From positions 1 to 64,000 of the IMG/VR virus record IMGVR_UViG_3300046780_000088: a DNA stretch of 64,000 nucleotides; one strand, given 5' to 3'. Below, piece by piece: positions 23,455 through 32,129 of the stretch. A program made the position numbers and the translations under genes. Below the pieces are notes generated by a model. That model made no database searches. It was not told the origin of the DNA and worked only from the letters and a program-made list of their open reading frames with translations. The stretch is from a virus. Numbering within the stretch: the stretch's first letter is position 1; each line of letters starts with the position of its first letter.

Positions 23455-25380
23455 TTAAAAATTCTCCGCATGGTAGCGACCATCAGGGCTAAGTGTGACC
23501 CTGCCTGCTTCGATCAGCGCGTATACCGAGCGGTCGAATCGCTTGCGCCGTGCATCAAGCAGCTTCGTGCGCTCTTCACCATCAGGCACTAGGTTGATCG
23601 CATAGTAGCGTTCGCGCCATGCATCGAGTGTTACTCCTTTGCCTTCGTCGCCTAACGTCTGCAATGCCATGTCATCGAATGCTGATAGCGGTTTGATTTT
23701 CTTTCGCTCGACAGGAACATAGTCAGGCGGTTTCGGTTTGACGATGCACGATCCAATCGTTTCATCAGGATCAGCATCCGGGTCCGGTGATTTGCCGAGT
23801 CCGATGTATTCAAGATCGTACGAAAATGATTGTCCTGTTTCTCCATCGCGCACCTTGGACACTTCAGCAGTCCGCGCACCATCTTCTTCTGTTCGCACTT
23901 GCAACTCGAAGTCCGCAGCAGCGCGCAACGAACTGTGACCGCGCGATCCTTTGCTTTCATCCTTGCCGCTATGGTGCACATAGACGACTGTGCAACCGCA
24001 CGCATCGCGTATCGCCTTGCCTGCCATCACCATCATGCCCATGTCAATCGAACTATTCTCATCGCCACCCGGCATCATCGCGTTCAGCGTATCAAGCACG
24101 ACCAGCACGACACCGTGCAACTCTTCCGACTTTTGCTTCACGTCTTCGACCAGTGCTGCAACGTCTGTTCCTTTCTGATCGCACAGGTTCAAGTTCGTTT
24201 GCAGGATACGGAAGTTCGGATAGTCATCGGCGGATGTATTGTTGTGACCGACCATGTACGCACGCAAGCGATACGTCAGGTTGCCTTCGCTTGTGACGTA
24301 GATAACACCGCCCGGTTTGATTCGACGCTCGAACCAACGCAGCTTGCCTTCCTTCTGCGCAAGCAGCATCGCAAGGTCCGTTGCAAGAAACGTCTTCGAG
24401 CTACCCGGCTGACCATAGATGACTCCGATGTCGCCAAGCTGCGCAACACCGCGCACCAACCAACGAGGCGGTTGTCGATCAAGAAACTCCGACAACGTTT
24501 GTGACTTGACTACGCGCGGTACACCTTTCCATTCGAACCCTGCTTCGTATGCCCACTTGAAGATCGTGCCAACTGTGACCGGCTTGCGACCTGTCTTCTT
24601 GCGCGCATGGTAGAAGTCTAGCGTCTGTTTCTCGTTGAAGTTCCCCGCTCGACGCGCGAAGTCCAACGCAAGTTGCTCGCCGACTTCGTCATGTCCGAAC
24701 GCATTCCCAATCGCATACGTTATCCGCATCCATGAATCGCGGTCTTCCGCTTTTGCAGGATCAAGAAATTCCAGTGCAGCTTTCAGCTTTTCGAATGAAC
24801 CCGGCTTGTTACGATTCCATTGTTCTTCTTCGTCATCGTCGGATTCAACCGTAGCACCTTTCTTTCTCAGCTTGACTTCGACTTCTTCATTGATCGGTGC
24901 GAACGGTGCATCATCCGCGACATCTGTGATCGCGCGCCCGGTGAAGGTGACGTACTTCTTATCGGTGAAGACATCGATACCGATACCATCGCCGATGTCC
25001 CTGTTGTCGGGCAGCGAAGATTTTCCACTCACAAACGCATGGACACCGTGACCTGACGGACTCCATTCAACGTACGTCGCCCCAAGACCTTTGATGATGT
25101 CGGCAGCGCGATCCTTCAGCGTCCCTTCAGCATCGGTTGCCTTGTCGAAGTCGTAGACTGTTACGCCGAGTTCAGGCAACAAAGCTAACCCGATTCCTGT
25201 AAAGGATTTCGGGTTTTTATCGAGTCTTTCTTTTGCTACGTCGAACGATACTAACTCAGCACGATCACTCGCATCACCATTCTCACCGCGTCTTGGTTCA
25301 CCATTCGTTGCGTAGAACGGTTGCTTTGTAGCGTTATGCAGTAACCATACTGGCAGCTTTTTGAGTTCTGTGAGATTCAT
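23455..25380 (-). CDS. primase-like N-terminus fused to RepA-type AAA helicase
   Basis: 641 residues. The N-terminal third resembles phage bifunctional primase/polymerase domains (VTVYDFDKA near 74-82; SPSGHGVHAF). The middle is a RecA/RepA-type ATPase with Walker A GQPGSSKT near 323-330, Walker B VVLDTLNAMMPGG, a sensor YVHHSGK and GHSSLRAAAD. It would unwind DNA and prime synthesis for the DnaE-like polymerase. ATG chosen at 25380; an in-frame GTG 12 nt upstream is possible. Confidence 0.85.
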   Translation of the reverse strand: MNLTELKKLPVWLLHNATKQPFYATNGEPRRGENGDASDRAELVSFDVAKERLDKNPKSFTGIGLALLPELGVTVYDFDKATDAEGTLKDRAADIIKGLGATYVEWSPSGHGVHAFVSGKSSLPDNRDIGDGIGIDVFTDKKYVTFTGRAITDVADDAPFAPINEEVEVKLRKKGATVESDDDEEEQWNRNKPGSFEKLKAALEFLDPAKAEDRDSWMRITYAIGNAFGHDEVGEQLALDFARRAGNFNEKQTLDFYHARKKTGRKPVTVGTIFKWAYEAGFEWKGVPRVVKSQTLSEFLDRQPPRWLVRGVAQLGDIGVIYGQPGSSKTFLATDLAMLLAQKEGKLRWFERRIKPGGVIYVTSEGNLTYRLRAYMVGHNNTSADDYPNFRILQTNLNLCDQKGTDVAALVEDVKQKSEELHGVVLVVLDTLNAMMPGGDENSSIDMGMMVMAGKAIRDACGCTVVYVHHSGKDESKGSRGHSSLRAAADFELQVRTEEDGARTAEVSKVRDGETGQSFSYDLEYIGLGKSPDPDADPDETIGSCIVKPKPPDYVPVERKKIKPLSAFDDMALQTLGDEGKGVTLDAWRERYYAINLVPDGEERTKLLDARRKRFDRSVYALIEAGRVTLSPDGRYHAENF

Positions 25381-25400
25381 TCTTTCGCCCAAAGAGAAAC

Positions 25401-25422
25401 AGAGGGATCAATTGATCCCTCT
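25401..25422 (-). terminator. 22-bp perfect palindrome, likely terminator
   Basis: AGAGGGATCA/TGATCCCTCT with a central AT, directly after the 25447 gene. On the minus strand it is followed by GTTTCTCTTT, a moderate T-run. May partly insulate the primase gene. Confidence 0.6.
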
Positions 25423-25446
25423 GGCCTTGCATTATGGACGATGATT

Positions 25447-26259
25447 TTAGAACCGCTCGCTGGCTTTTCCGCTCTTCACGTCGTCGCCATCGGTTGCTGC
25501 CTTGAAGTCTGCCTTTGCCTTGCCGCCCTCGACCGCCGCCTTGAATGCCTTTGCAGCGTGATACAGGACCACAGGTGACGGTCCCTTGAGACTGATGACC
25601 CAACCCTGCCAGCTTCCCTTATCGTTGCTCTCTGGCGTGCTGGTGATCGTATAGATCGTGCTGTACGTCGGTTTTGTGAAGAAGACCCCATCCGAACCGG
25701 CAACCTTCTGCGCATCCATCTTCGAACACCAGTTGCGCGACTTCTTGACCTGAGTGCTTGACAGGTTGATCAGTGCCGGTGCGAAGCTGCCGTCATCTTC
25801 CAAGACCAAGACGTAATGCAGGCGCGTATCCTTCAGTTGATCGCTCGAACCATCAACGATCAGCTTACCTTCATCATCCGGCTTCGTGTTCTGCACGACC
25901 GGATCATCAGGTTGATATTCGCCCCTGAATCCGCCACCTTCTTTACGATCTGCCCAACGCAAGAAGCGCCGTTCGTAGTGAGCCGGGATCACGTCAACGG
26001 ATTCGTAGAACTTTCCAGTGACGGTGTTGAACAGCATCCCTTGCTTCGCGCCTTCTACATACGCGCCGTCATCCTCATCGACTTGCGGCGAACCCTTTTG
26101 CAGCATGATCAGGAACGGCATCGCATACGAATCTTTGTCAGCGTGTTCCAGACCAGCACCCTTGTCTTGCGCATACAGCGCGAGCAGTTCAGCATCAACT
26201 GCGCCAACCGCCGTGCTTTCCTTCACTACTACTTCTGTACCACTGGATTTCTTTGCCAT
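25447..26259 (-). CDS. conserved phage protein near replication genes, 270 aa
   Basis: Acidic flexible N-terminus, then PFLIMLQKGSPQVDEDDG, GMLFNTVTGKFYESVDVIPAHYERRFLRW and a C-terminal WQGWVISLKGP. This layout recurs in phages beside primase or recombination genes. Its position and acidic tail would suit a DNA-binding accessory protein, but I see no OB-fold proof. Function not assigned. Confidence 0.7.
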   Translation of the reverse strand: MAKKSSGTEVVVKESTAVGAVDAELLALYAQDKGAGLEHADKDSYAMPFLIMLQKGSPQVDEDDGAYVEGAKQGMLFNTVTGKFYESVDVIPAHYERRFLRWADRKEGGGFRGEYQPDDPVVQNTKPDDEGKLIVDGSSDQLKDTRLHYVLVLEDDGSFAPALINLSSTQVKKSRNWCSKMDAQKVAGSDGVFFTKPTYSTIYTITSTPESNDKGSWQGWVISLKGPSPVVLYHAAKAFKAAVEGGKAKADFKAATDGDDVKSGKASERF

Positions 26260-26273
26260 GATAAGTGTTCCCT

Positions 26274-26777
26274 TTATTTGATTACAGCAAGTGTTACGGC
26301 TTGAATTGCGAAAACGTCGTACGGAACGTCAACGCCTTTTTCCAATTGCTCTTTGACTAATGCTTTGAGCGTTTGCGGATGCACTGTTTCCTTGTCTGCT
26401 ATCGGGATGTTATTCTCTTCGCAGAACTTCAACAGTTTGTCAGCGGCATCACCTTCGTTCTTGCCGAAGTCAGCCTTGACTTGATGCTTGATCACTCCCC
26501 CCATTTCATGTTCGCGCAACCATGCGAACGCACGGTCTTGCATTTCCGCCGTGATACTGGCGAACACGTCAGGCTTGACTGTGATCTTCGTTCCATCTTC
26601 GAGTGCGATGCTTTGCACCTGTCCCTCACGCATCGCTTCCGGGATGTCAATCTCGATAAGCTTGCGCAAATCGTTGTTAGCTCGCTTCAGCGCTTCTTCT
26701 TTCTCTGCAATTTCATCCTTCTTGTCGCGCGCCAACTGCGCAAGACGAGAAAGAGTTTTCAGTAGGTCTTCGTTCAT
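26274..26777 (-). CDS. coiled-coil protein of replication region, 167 aa
   Basis: N-terminal coiled coil (residues 5-50), a short beta segment (IALEDGTKITVKP), then a mixed domain ending ALVKEQLEKGVDVPYDVF. Co-directional with the neighbour at 25447 and linked upstream by ATGA. A Gam-like or accessory role is possible but unproven. Confidence 0.65.
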   Translation of the reverse strand: MNEDLLKTLSRLAQLARDKKDEIAEKEEALKRANNDLRKLIEIDIPEAMREGQVQSIALEDGTKITVKPDVFASITAEMQDRAFAWLREHEMGGVIKHQVKADFGKNEGDAADKLLKFCEENNIPIADKETVHPQTLKALVKEQLEKGVDVPYDVFAIQAVTLAVIK

Positions 26778-27151
26778 AGTTCCCTTCCCGATGAATCAAT
26801 CTGCACAGCAACGTAATGTCCTGCCGTTCGTTGCAACGTTTGTGGATCAAGATCGCGTTCCCACTTCAGAATCCGCACTCGACCACCATTACGCTCACCA
26901 GCAATGATTGCCGCAGCTACCATGATTGATGGATCGCCTAGCGGAACAAGATAATCATCGTCATTGAAGTGAATCAATTTCTCTCGCAACGTGCGAACGA
27001 TTGGAACAGGAGCGAACAGGTTCAACACCGGGGGCAGCAACACGACAGGTTCGCCAAAATCCTTCAGCGAAGACAGATCGAATTGTGAGACACGTTCTCC
27101 GGTGACTTTGTTCTTCTTAAAAATCTCTTGTGTAATGTAAACCTTGCCCAT
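26774..27151 (-). CDS. uncharacterised 125-aa protein
   Basis: MGKVYITQEIFKKN start and a central PVVLLPPVLNLFAPVPIVRTL. The end (LKWERDLDPQTLQRTAGHYV) is alpha/beta. ATGA overlap with the next gene. Function unknown. Confidence 0.65.
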   Translation of the reverse strand: MGKVYITQEIFKKNKVTGERVSQFDLSSLKDFGEPVVLLPPVLNLFAPVPIVRTLREKLIHFNDDDYLVPLGDPSIMVAAAIIAGERNGGRVRILKWERDLDPQTLQRTAGHYVAVQIDSSGREL

Positions 27152-27154
27152 TGC

Positions 27155-27397
27155 TCAGTATCCTTTGCGCACCTTGTTGCGTTGAACTTTATGATAGATG
27201 CTAATAACACCAGCAATGATTGCTGCAACAATAAGGATAGCAACTCCAATAGCAGCACCCAACCAAAATGGCATCGTAACGTACCACCAAGACCAATCAA
27301 TAAATCCTGTGAGCTTCAGCGTTACGAATACGATCCCAAGCAAACCCATTATAAGACCACTGAAATTCGTCGTTGTTTCTCCGCTCTGCTTATGCAT
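27155..27397 (-). CDS. two-TM membrane protein
   Basis: 80 residues with TM segments at about 14-32 and 43-66. The KLTGFIDWSWWYVTMPFW motif is typical of a small phage membrane family often labelled Fragile-X-F-like. Role unknown. Confidence 0.72.
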   Translation of the reverse strand: MHKQSGETTTNFSGLIMGLLGIVFVTLKLTGFIDWSWWYVTMPFWLGAAIGVAILIVAAIIAGVISIYHKVQRNKVRKGY

Positions 27398-27665
27398 GTT
27401 CTTCTCTCCTATGTTGACGTGCTGACTTGAACTTCAAACCGCTGTACGGACCACTGGCATACCGATTCTTGTACGACCGTTGCGTCTTCGTCAAACCATC
27501 TGTGAGCTTATCGTTGCGACGATCCTTGCCAACGCCAGTATTGCGCAAGCTTTGACGATGATAGCCGTTTCCTGTTGCTGTCATCACGCGCCACATAGCG
27601 ATCAGAGCATCGTCAATGAATTTCCGCACGCCAGCACGATCAAGATTTCCATTTACAGTTGTCAT
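27390..27665 (-). CDS. basic protein, 91 aa
   Basis: Rich in Arg/Lys/Asn (GKDRRNDKLTDGLTKTQRSYKNR). Overlaps both neighbours by a few bases. Possibly nucleic-acid binding; no motif. Confidence 0.6.
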   Translation of the reverse strand: MTTVNGNLDRAGVRKFIDDALIAMWRVMTATGNGYHRQSLRNTGVGKDRRNDKLTDGLTKTQRSYKNRYASGPYSGLKFKSARQHRREEHA

Positions 27666-28069
27666 CGCAGTAATGCTCCTAAAAGTGTTTCATCGTCATA
27701 AACAAACACACAAGAAGGCCAAACCTTCACTTTGATTTTGTCAGGCATGAAGCATGTTGCTGACGGTTCAACGTTTGGTTCAACAGGACGAGGGGGAACA
27801 TGAATCGGCTCCCAAGGGAAATGGAAATTTGTATTGGCATAAACATTTTTAACAACTTCTTTCTCGCCGGTTTCAAGTTCATGCACGCGCCGATCAAGCT
27901 TGCGGATTGCTCCATCAATCGTGTCGGTTTCCAGAACGCGGTTTGTCGGAGTATTTATCTCGATCAACCTTCTAGCTTCGTGATAACCACATTGACATTC
28001 GTTTTCGTTAACGGCATGACACCAAGTTTTGTGACCAATAGAGCGGATATAATCAATCGCTGCATTCAT
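27662..28069 (-). CDS. uncharacterised 135-aa protein
   Basis: N-terminal Cys/His set (HKTWCHAVNENECQCGYHE) may bind zinc. A helical stretch and a C-terminal beta part (KIKVKVWPSCVFVYDDE) follow. Start at ATG 28069 overlaps the upstream stop as ATGA. Confidence 0.65.
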   Translation of the reverse strand: MNAAIDYIRSIGHKTWCHAVNENECQCGYHEARRLIEINTPTNRVLETDTIDGAIRKLDRRVHELETGEKEVVKNVYANTNFHFPWEPIHVPPRPVEPNVEPSATCFMPDKIKVKVWPSCVFVYDDETLLGALLR

Positions 28070-28499
28070 TCTACTTTTTCCTCGCAAATTTGACGGACCT
28101 GTTCCAGAATTTCCAACTTGAAACGCTGAAGTCCGCGTGCTTTAACTACAACAGGATCGCCGAGCAACGAACGAATCACATTGACACTGCGCAAACAATC
28201 ATTTGTTATCGCTCCATCGCAATGTGATATTTTCCCATCACTAGTTTTGAAATCAAGATTGAACGGCCAACAATGATTGAGGAATCGTTCTCCATACTCT
28301 CCCCATTTGTGACCGTGATCCTTTGCTGTGCCAGTGCGCGACGAAATCGTAACTCCAATAACACCTTCGCGGAACCACGCCTGAATAAAATCATCGAGCG
28401 CCAGCGATAGACGAAACAGGAACGGTTCCCACCAATCTAGGATTCGTTTCTTTCTATCTGTGAGCCAAAAAGAAATTCGCTCACAAACTATGCGCGCAT
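28066..28499 (-). pseudogene. gene with apparent frameshift at codon 3
   Basis: A protein-like frame runs from about 28490 to 28066 (ERISFWLTDRKKRILDWWEP..., ends ILEQVRQICEEKVE). The expected start, an ATG overlapping the previous stop as TAATG with AAAGG upstream, reads M-R-A-stop; shifting by one base joins the good frame. Either a recent indel has broken the gene, or recoding or a non-standard start is used. The in-frame start far upstream (28698) lies wholly inside another gene and is implausible. Confidence 0.55.
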
Positions 28500-28750
28500 T
28501 AGTCGTAACCTTTGTTTTGTAAACGCTCTGTTGCGATAGAACGTAACCAATTATTCTCTGTACGCTCTTCTTCAAGTTCTTTCTCCAATCGTTGAATTTT
28601 CTGTTCCTGTGCTTCGACAAATCGAGCAGCAATGAATCCGCCTGTAGCTTGCATTGCTGAGTCTGGTCTTCCGGGCAAATCCTGCCGTGCCCATTCACGC
28701 AAATTCATAGCAACTCTATACGCGGTCGATAGACCCCATTTTTCGCTCAC
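28499..28750 (-). CDS. coiled-coil protein, 83 aa
   Basis: MSEKWGLSTAYRVAMNLREWARQD start, then a heptad helix (QKIQRLEKELEEERTE). ATGA overlap upstream. Function unknown. Confidence 0.66.
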   Translation of the reverse strand: MSEKWGLSTAYRVAMNLREWARQDLPGRPDSAMQATGGFIAARFVEAQEQKIQRLEKELEEERTENNWLRSIATERLQNKGYD

Positions 28751-28983
28751 AACTTTAGCTCCCTAATCTTGTAATACAGTTGCCGTTCACTGATACCAAG
28801 CGACTTTGCAGTTGCCGCTCTGTGACCTTCGAACTCGCGCAGTCTACGCTTGATCACCATGTTGTTTATCTGTTCGAGTGTCGGATACCACGGACCACGC
28901 TGCTGTTGCGTGCGCAATTGCTTCATCACATCCAATCTTTTCGAAATCGATTTGTAAGCTTCATTAACCAGCGTATTTGCCAT
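28747..28983 (-). CDS. Fis-type helix-turn-helix protein
   Basis: 78 residues. The C-terminal 40 match the Fis/NtrC DNA-binding helix-turn-helix: a core AATAKSLGISERQLYYKI. It lacks an ATPase domain, so it is a small DNA-binding protein, perhaps a phage regulator or nucleoid-type factor. Start overlaps the upstream stop as TAATG. Confidence 0.78.
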   Translation of the reverse strand: MANTLVNEAYKSISKRLDVMKQLRTQQQRGPWYPTLEQINNMVIKRRLREFEGHRAATAKSLGISERQLYYKIRELKL

Positions 28984-29186
28984 TATCGCATCATCCCGTA
29001 GAATCGGTCGATTGTCGGCACATCCATCCTTCGAGTTATTTCTGCCTCGTACCAAAATCTTTTATCATGAACCATTTCCATCGTGCGCGGTGGACAGGTT
29101 GCCGCAGTGCTAATTATTCCAACATACCTGTTGTATTCACTTTCTTGTGACTTCATATCTTCCGGCAATGACATCCAAATTTTCAT
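28983..29186 (-). CDS. uncharacterised 67-aa protein
   Basis: MKIWMSLPEDMKSQESEYN then a helical/aromatic end (DKRFWYEAEITRRMDVPT). ATGA overlap upstream. No motif. Confidence 0.6.
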   Translation of the reverse strand: MKIWMSLPEDMKSQESEYNRYVGIISTAATCPPRTMEMVHDKRFWYEAEITRRMDVPTIDRFYGMMR

Positions 29187-29482
29187 GGCTTCCCTGACAG
29201 TCCGCAATAACCCAACGCTTTACCATCACGACTCTCGCCTGTCTCCCGCCACGACATACACATCGAACCGATGCAATCTGTTCCTTGCGCCAACGATGCA
29301 CCTTGCGCCGTGATAACTCGATTCACCGCCAAGAATGCAACAGCACCATTCCGAAGATCGACAGCTTGTGACGTGATACGAGTGTGTGGGCACCATTTCT
29401 TTTTTGCTTCTTCTTCAGTCATTGCCACGCTGCCCGGATTAACTTTCAGTGCGTGCATTCCACCTAACAACGTTTCACTCAT
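29183..29482 (-). CDS. Cys-rich phage protein, 99 aa
   Basis: MTEEEAKKKWCPHTRI, then GTDCIGSMCMSWR and GYCGLSG. This spaced Cys/His pattern suggests a metal site and recurs in many phages, always unannotated. Overlaps both neighbours by 4 nt. Confidence 0.7.
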   Translation of the reverse strand: MSETLLGGMHALKVNPGSVAMTEEEAKKKWCPHTRITSQAVDLRNGAVAFLAVNRVITAQGASLAQGTDCIGSMCMSWRETGESRDGKALGYCGLSGKP

Positions 29483-29709
29483 AGCGTAAACTCCGATGGG
29501 TCAACTTCCAAAAGTTCTTTGCGTATGCCAGCAGCGAGTGCTAGATACGCGCCGTTCGGTACTTGATCAAGACATTCGCAAGCTGCTTCTACACCTTCGC
29601 GGTATGCCTCTTCAGCGAGCGCCAAAGCAAATTCTGTGAGTACCGAATCAAGCGCAGCTTCCGCTGTATCGAGTCGTGACGGAATTGATTCTAAATTTGC
29701 TTCGTTCAT
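29479..29709 (-). CDS. helical protein, 76 aa
   Basis: Almost wholly alpha-helical (LDSVLTEFALALAEEAYREGVEAA). ATGA overlaps on both ends. Function unknown. Confidence 0.62.
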   Translation of the reverse strand: MNEANLESIPSRLDTAEAALDSVLTEFALALAEEAYREGVEAACECLDQVPNGAYLALAAGIRKELLEVDPSEFTL

Positions 29710-29927
29710 TTTCCGAACTCATCTGTGAGTTTTGCAAGTTGAACAAATACGCGACCATCAATATCAATTCGATCACGCGCTAATTTTAATACCTTTGCAG
29801 GAAATTTATAGTCGTTATTTGTGTTCAATAGCACAATCAAATCATCCATCATTACGAGTAATTTTGCGCGCGATCCTAATTCTTCATCGCTGCCCATCGA
29901 CTGCGATCCAACTTGGGAAACTGGCAT
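29706..29927 (-). CDS. uncharacterised 73-aa protein
   Basis: Start at 29927 has AAGGTGAT upstream and overlaps the peptidase gene by 52 nt; an ATG at 29894 is an alternative. Helical with DDLIVLLNTNNDYKFP. Confidence 0.58.
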   Translation of the reverse strand: MPVSQVGSQSMGSDEELGSRAKLLVMMDDLIVLLNTNNDYKFPAKVLKLARDRIDIDGRVFVQLAKLTDEFGK

Positions 29928-30373
29928 AGTATCACCTTATCTGTTTGTGAGTCATATGTATCGATCAATGCGTTTGTGTTCTGATCCAACTCACTTGCAA
30001 ACAGAACAGCTTCTTTGGCAGTTGCGCCAAGATGCATTGCTGCCATCGCAAATTTCGATCCTGTTCCAATCGCTGCAAATTCATGCTCTACCGGAACAGG
30101 AGTCGGGCCATCATCGTACCAATACACGTCTTTCCACTGATTGACGTGAAGTGCTTCGAATTTCTTCGTGCGCTTCCATTCGAAATCGGCAAGCTTCTCT
30201 CCCGCCATGAACCACTGTCTGAACAACCATTCTCCATCAGTGTCACCAGCACATGCCATGCAACCGTGCCCTTTGATCTGATAGAGCTTGCGGCAGTATG
30301 TCTTGATGTCATCGCCGAGAGTCAACTGTGTATCAGCGGCAAGGATGCGACCGCGCCATGCAATCGTCGTCAT
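29876..30373 (-). CDS. HslV/proteasome-beta-like Ntn hydrolase
   Basis: 165 residues beginning M-T-T-I-A, so removal of Met would expose a Thr nucleophile as in HslV and proteasome beta subunits. Following features fit: ILAADTQ (Asp near 15), LTLGDDIKTYCRKLYQI with the Lys, GCMACAGDTDGEW, and a C-terminal IGTGSKFAMAAMHLGATAKEA. These enzymes degrade proteins, usually under an ATPase partner, which is not visible here. The gene is followed by a metallophosphatase. Substrate unknown; virion maturation or host-protein turnover are guesses. Confidence 0.82.
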   Translation of the reverse strand: MTTIAWRGRILAADTQLTLGDDIKTYCRKLYQIKGHGCMACAGDTDGEWLFRQWFMAGEKLADFEWKRTKKFEALHVNQWKDVYWYDDGPTPVPVEHEFAAIGTGSKFAMAAMHLGATAKEAVLFASELDQNTNALIDTYDSQTDKVILCQFPKLDRSRWAAMKN

Positions 30374-31623
30374 TTGTTACGCCACGAAATCCAATCGCCC
30401 TTTGGATCAACAAGTTTACCCGCTGCTGGTTCGAGAAACACCGGCATCTGGATCGTAATGCCATGCTCCGGGTGTGTGAGCCACAGCGCTTGGATCGGCG
30501 GTTCATACGCGAAGTTCGACACGTTCGCATATTCATCGTATCCCTTCAGCGATCCATTACCGATGATCGACATCGTCGGGAAGTAAGTGTGAAAGTGACC
30601 GTGTATCAGCGTATCGAATTCCAAACCGATGTTCGAATTGCGCGCAGCTTTCTTCTTCTCTCCGCGCAGCACCGGACCAAAGTGACCAATCATCCCATCA
30701 CCGCCGCGAAACTGATCACCGTGTGTGAGCAATATCCGATGCCCAACGACCGAATACAGCGCGTCCGGGCCATCTGGAATGTAGAACGTAATGCGATCAT
30801 CGTTCTCGAACGACTGCGCGAGGAATTGATAAAGCAACCAATCGAAGTTTGTGAAGTTGCGATGCTTCGCGCGAGGCTTGCGAGTAGTGCGCCCATGATT
30901 GCCAGCAACACACGCTACGAACACACGACCAAACTCATCCGCCAATTCCTTCAACGCCCAACGCAAGACGCCAAACAGATCGAGCAACACCGGCATCAGC
31001 GGTTGTTCATTCGTTTCTGTGAGTTCTTCGTGGATGTCTCCTGACATCATATCGCCACCAAGATTCACGACGATGCCCGGAAAGTCCGGTGTCACGACGT
31101 GATGGCGCAGCAGATAGATTGTGCGCTCCACCAACTTCTTCGCTCGCTTGTGAGCTATTTCCAAATTGAATTCGTTTACTCCGTTGATCTGCGCCGGGAA
31201 GACAATTTCTCCCCAATGCCAATCAGACCAGAACGCGACAGGAACGCCGGGACGCTTCGTATCCTTTTTGATTGCATCGCCAGCAATCACCCAATTCGGT
31301 GTTGGTGTATCTTCGCATGTCTTCTTCAGATCGAGCAATTTACGCTTGACCCAATCATCGGTGATTGAATTCGCTCGAATGCTTTTCAGTTGGGTTGTGA
31401 GTTCGAAGACCTGATCACGCAACGCATCTTCAGGTGAAATGATTGCTTCTTTTTCGGATGGCCTGATCAGCGTAATCGCTTTTGCATATCTACCTTTGAA
31501 CGTCGATGGTTGCACACCTTCTTCGCGTGCTGCCGCTGTTTTGTTACCATCGTGTTTGTTGACTAGAGCAATAACGTGTTTCGCTTCAGCAACAGTCATC
31601 TTTCCAAATTGATTTGCCCCCAT
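30370..31623 (-). CDS. calcineurin-like metallophosphoesterase with N-terminal HTH
   Basis: 417 residues. Residues 1-60 look like a helix-turn-helix (NKTAAAREEGVQPSTFKGRY). The metal-binding core follows the usual order: SDWHWGE, NLGGDMMSGDIH, AGNHGR, LLTHGDQF, GHFHTYF. Such proteins hydrolyse phosphodiesters or nucleotides; DNA targeting is suggested by the HTH. ATGA overlap with the peptidase gene. Confidence 0.85.
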   Translation of the reverse strand: MGANQFGKMTVAEAKHVIALVNKHDGNKTAAAREEGVQPSTFKGRYAKAITLIRPSEKEAIISPEDALRDQVFELTTQLKSIRANSITDDWVKRKLLDLKKTCEDTPTPNWVIAGDAIKKDTKRPGVPVAFWSDWHWGEIVFPAQINGVNEFNLEIAHKRAKKLVERTIYLLRHHVVTPDFPGIVVNLGGDMMSGDIHEELTETNEQPLMPVLLDLFGVLRWALKELADEFGRVFVACVAGNHGRTTRKPRAKHRNFTNFDWLLYQFLAQSFENDDRITFYIPDGPDALYSVVGHRILLTHGDQFRGGDGMIGHFGPVLRGEKKKAARNSNIGLEFDTLIHGHFHTYFPTMSIIGNGSLKGYDEYANVSNFAYEPPIQALWLTHPEHGITIQMPVFLEPAAGKLVDPKGDWISWRNK

Positions 31624-31624
31624 A

Positions 31625-31921
31625 TTATTGTTCCCTCACGATACCGTTATCAATGACGTAATGCTTGCACAACAACGATACCGGAATGCGTGCTGCTTTC
31701 AGCTTCAATCCTTCTATACGTCCCTTAGTAGTGCAAGCTTCAAGATCAGGGAACGTTACCGGAGTCTTCCGATCAACTGTGAGCAGCGCACGATCTGCCG
31801 GGTTTGCATCTTCGACAAGAACAAGAACGTATCCGGGTTGAAGAGCAATTTCTGCAAATGCCGGTAAAGCAACCAACGCGCACAATACAACTCCAATCAA
31901 AAATCCTTTAAGCAGATTCAT
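31625..31921 (-). CDS. small secreted protein, 98 aa
   Basis: Cleavable signal (MNLLKGFLIGVVLCALVALPAFA), then a compact domain with two Cys (LEACTTKGR, LLCKHYV). AGGGAAC precedes the ATG. Probably periplasmic or membrane-proximal. Confidence 0.68.
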   Translation of the reverse strand: MNLLKGFLIGVVLCALVALPAFAEIALQPGYVLVLVEDANPADRALLTVDRKTPVTFPDLEACTTKGRIEGLKLKAARIPVSLLCKHYVIDNGIVREQ

Positions 31922-31941
31922 AAGTGTTCCCTTGTTGTGAG

Positions 31942-31972
31942 AAAAATAACGCGAACCACTGATCCGGTTCGC
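31942..31972 (-). terminator. rho-independent terminator
   Basis: GCGAACC/GGTTCGC stem (31951-31957, 31966-31972) followed on the minus strand by TTATTTTT. It ends the unit containing 31992-32129. Confidence 0.8.
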
Positions 31973-31991
31973 GTCAAACCGCACCGCCTGT

Positions 31992-32129
31992 TTACTTAGA
32001 TGCTGCTTTCTGAGCCTCATTCTTTTCTTTGATCGCTCGCCGTGCTGCTGCAAACGTTTTGCGAATATCCGTTGCGACCGCTGGCGTATATCGAAACTTA
32101 GGATCGAGAATCGATTTAGGTTTCATCAT
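31992..32129 (-). CDS. small basic protein, 45 aa
   Basis: MMKPKSILDPKFRYTPAVATDI, then a basic helix. Proteins of this type recur in phages. Overlaps the coiled-coil gene by 14 nt; terminator downstream. Confidence 0.6.
   Translation of the reverse strand: MMKPKSILDPKFRYTPAVATDIRKTFAAARRAIKEKNEAQKAASK

Noticed and set aside
25447-26259. Calling this gene a single-stranded DNA-binding protein
   Set aside because: Position and acidic ends would fit, but no OB-fold motif can be read from the sequence; left as uncharacterised.
28499-28698. Extending the 28066 gene upstream to 28698
   Set aside because: That segment lies wholly inside the well-supported 28499-28750 gene in another frame and reads Arg/Cys-rich and unnatural.
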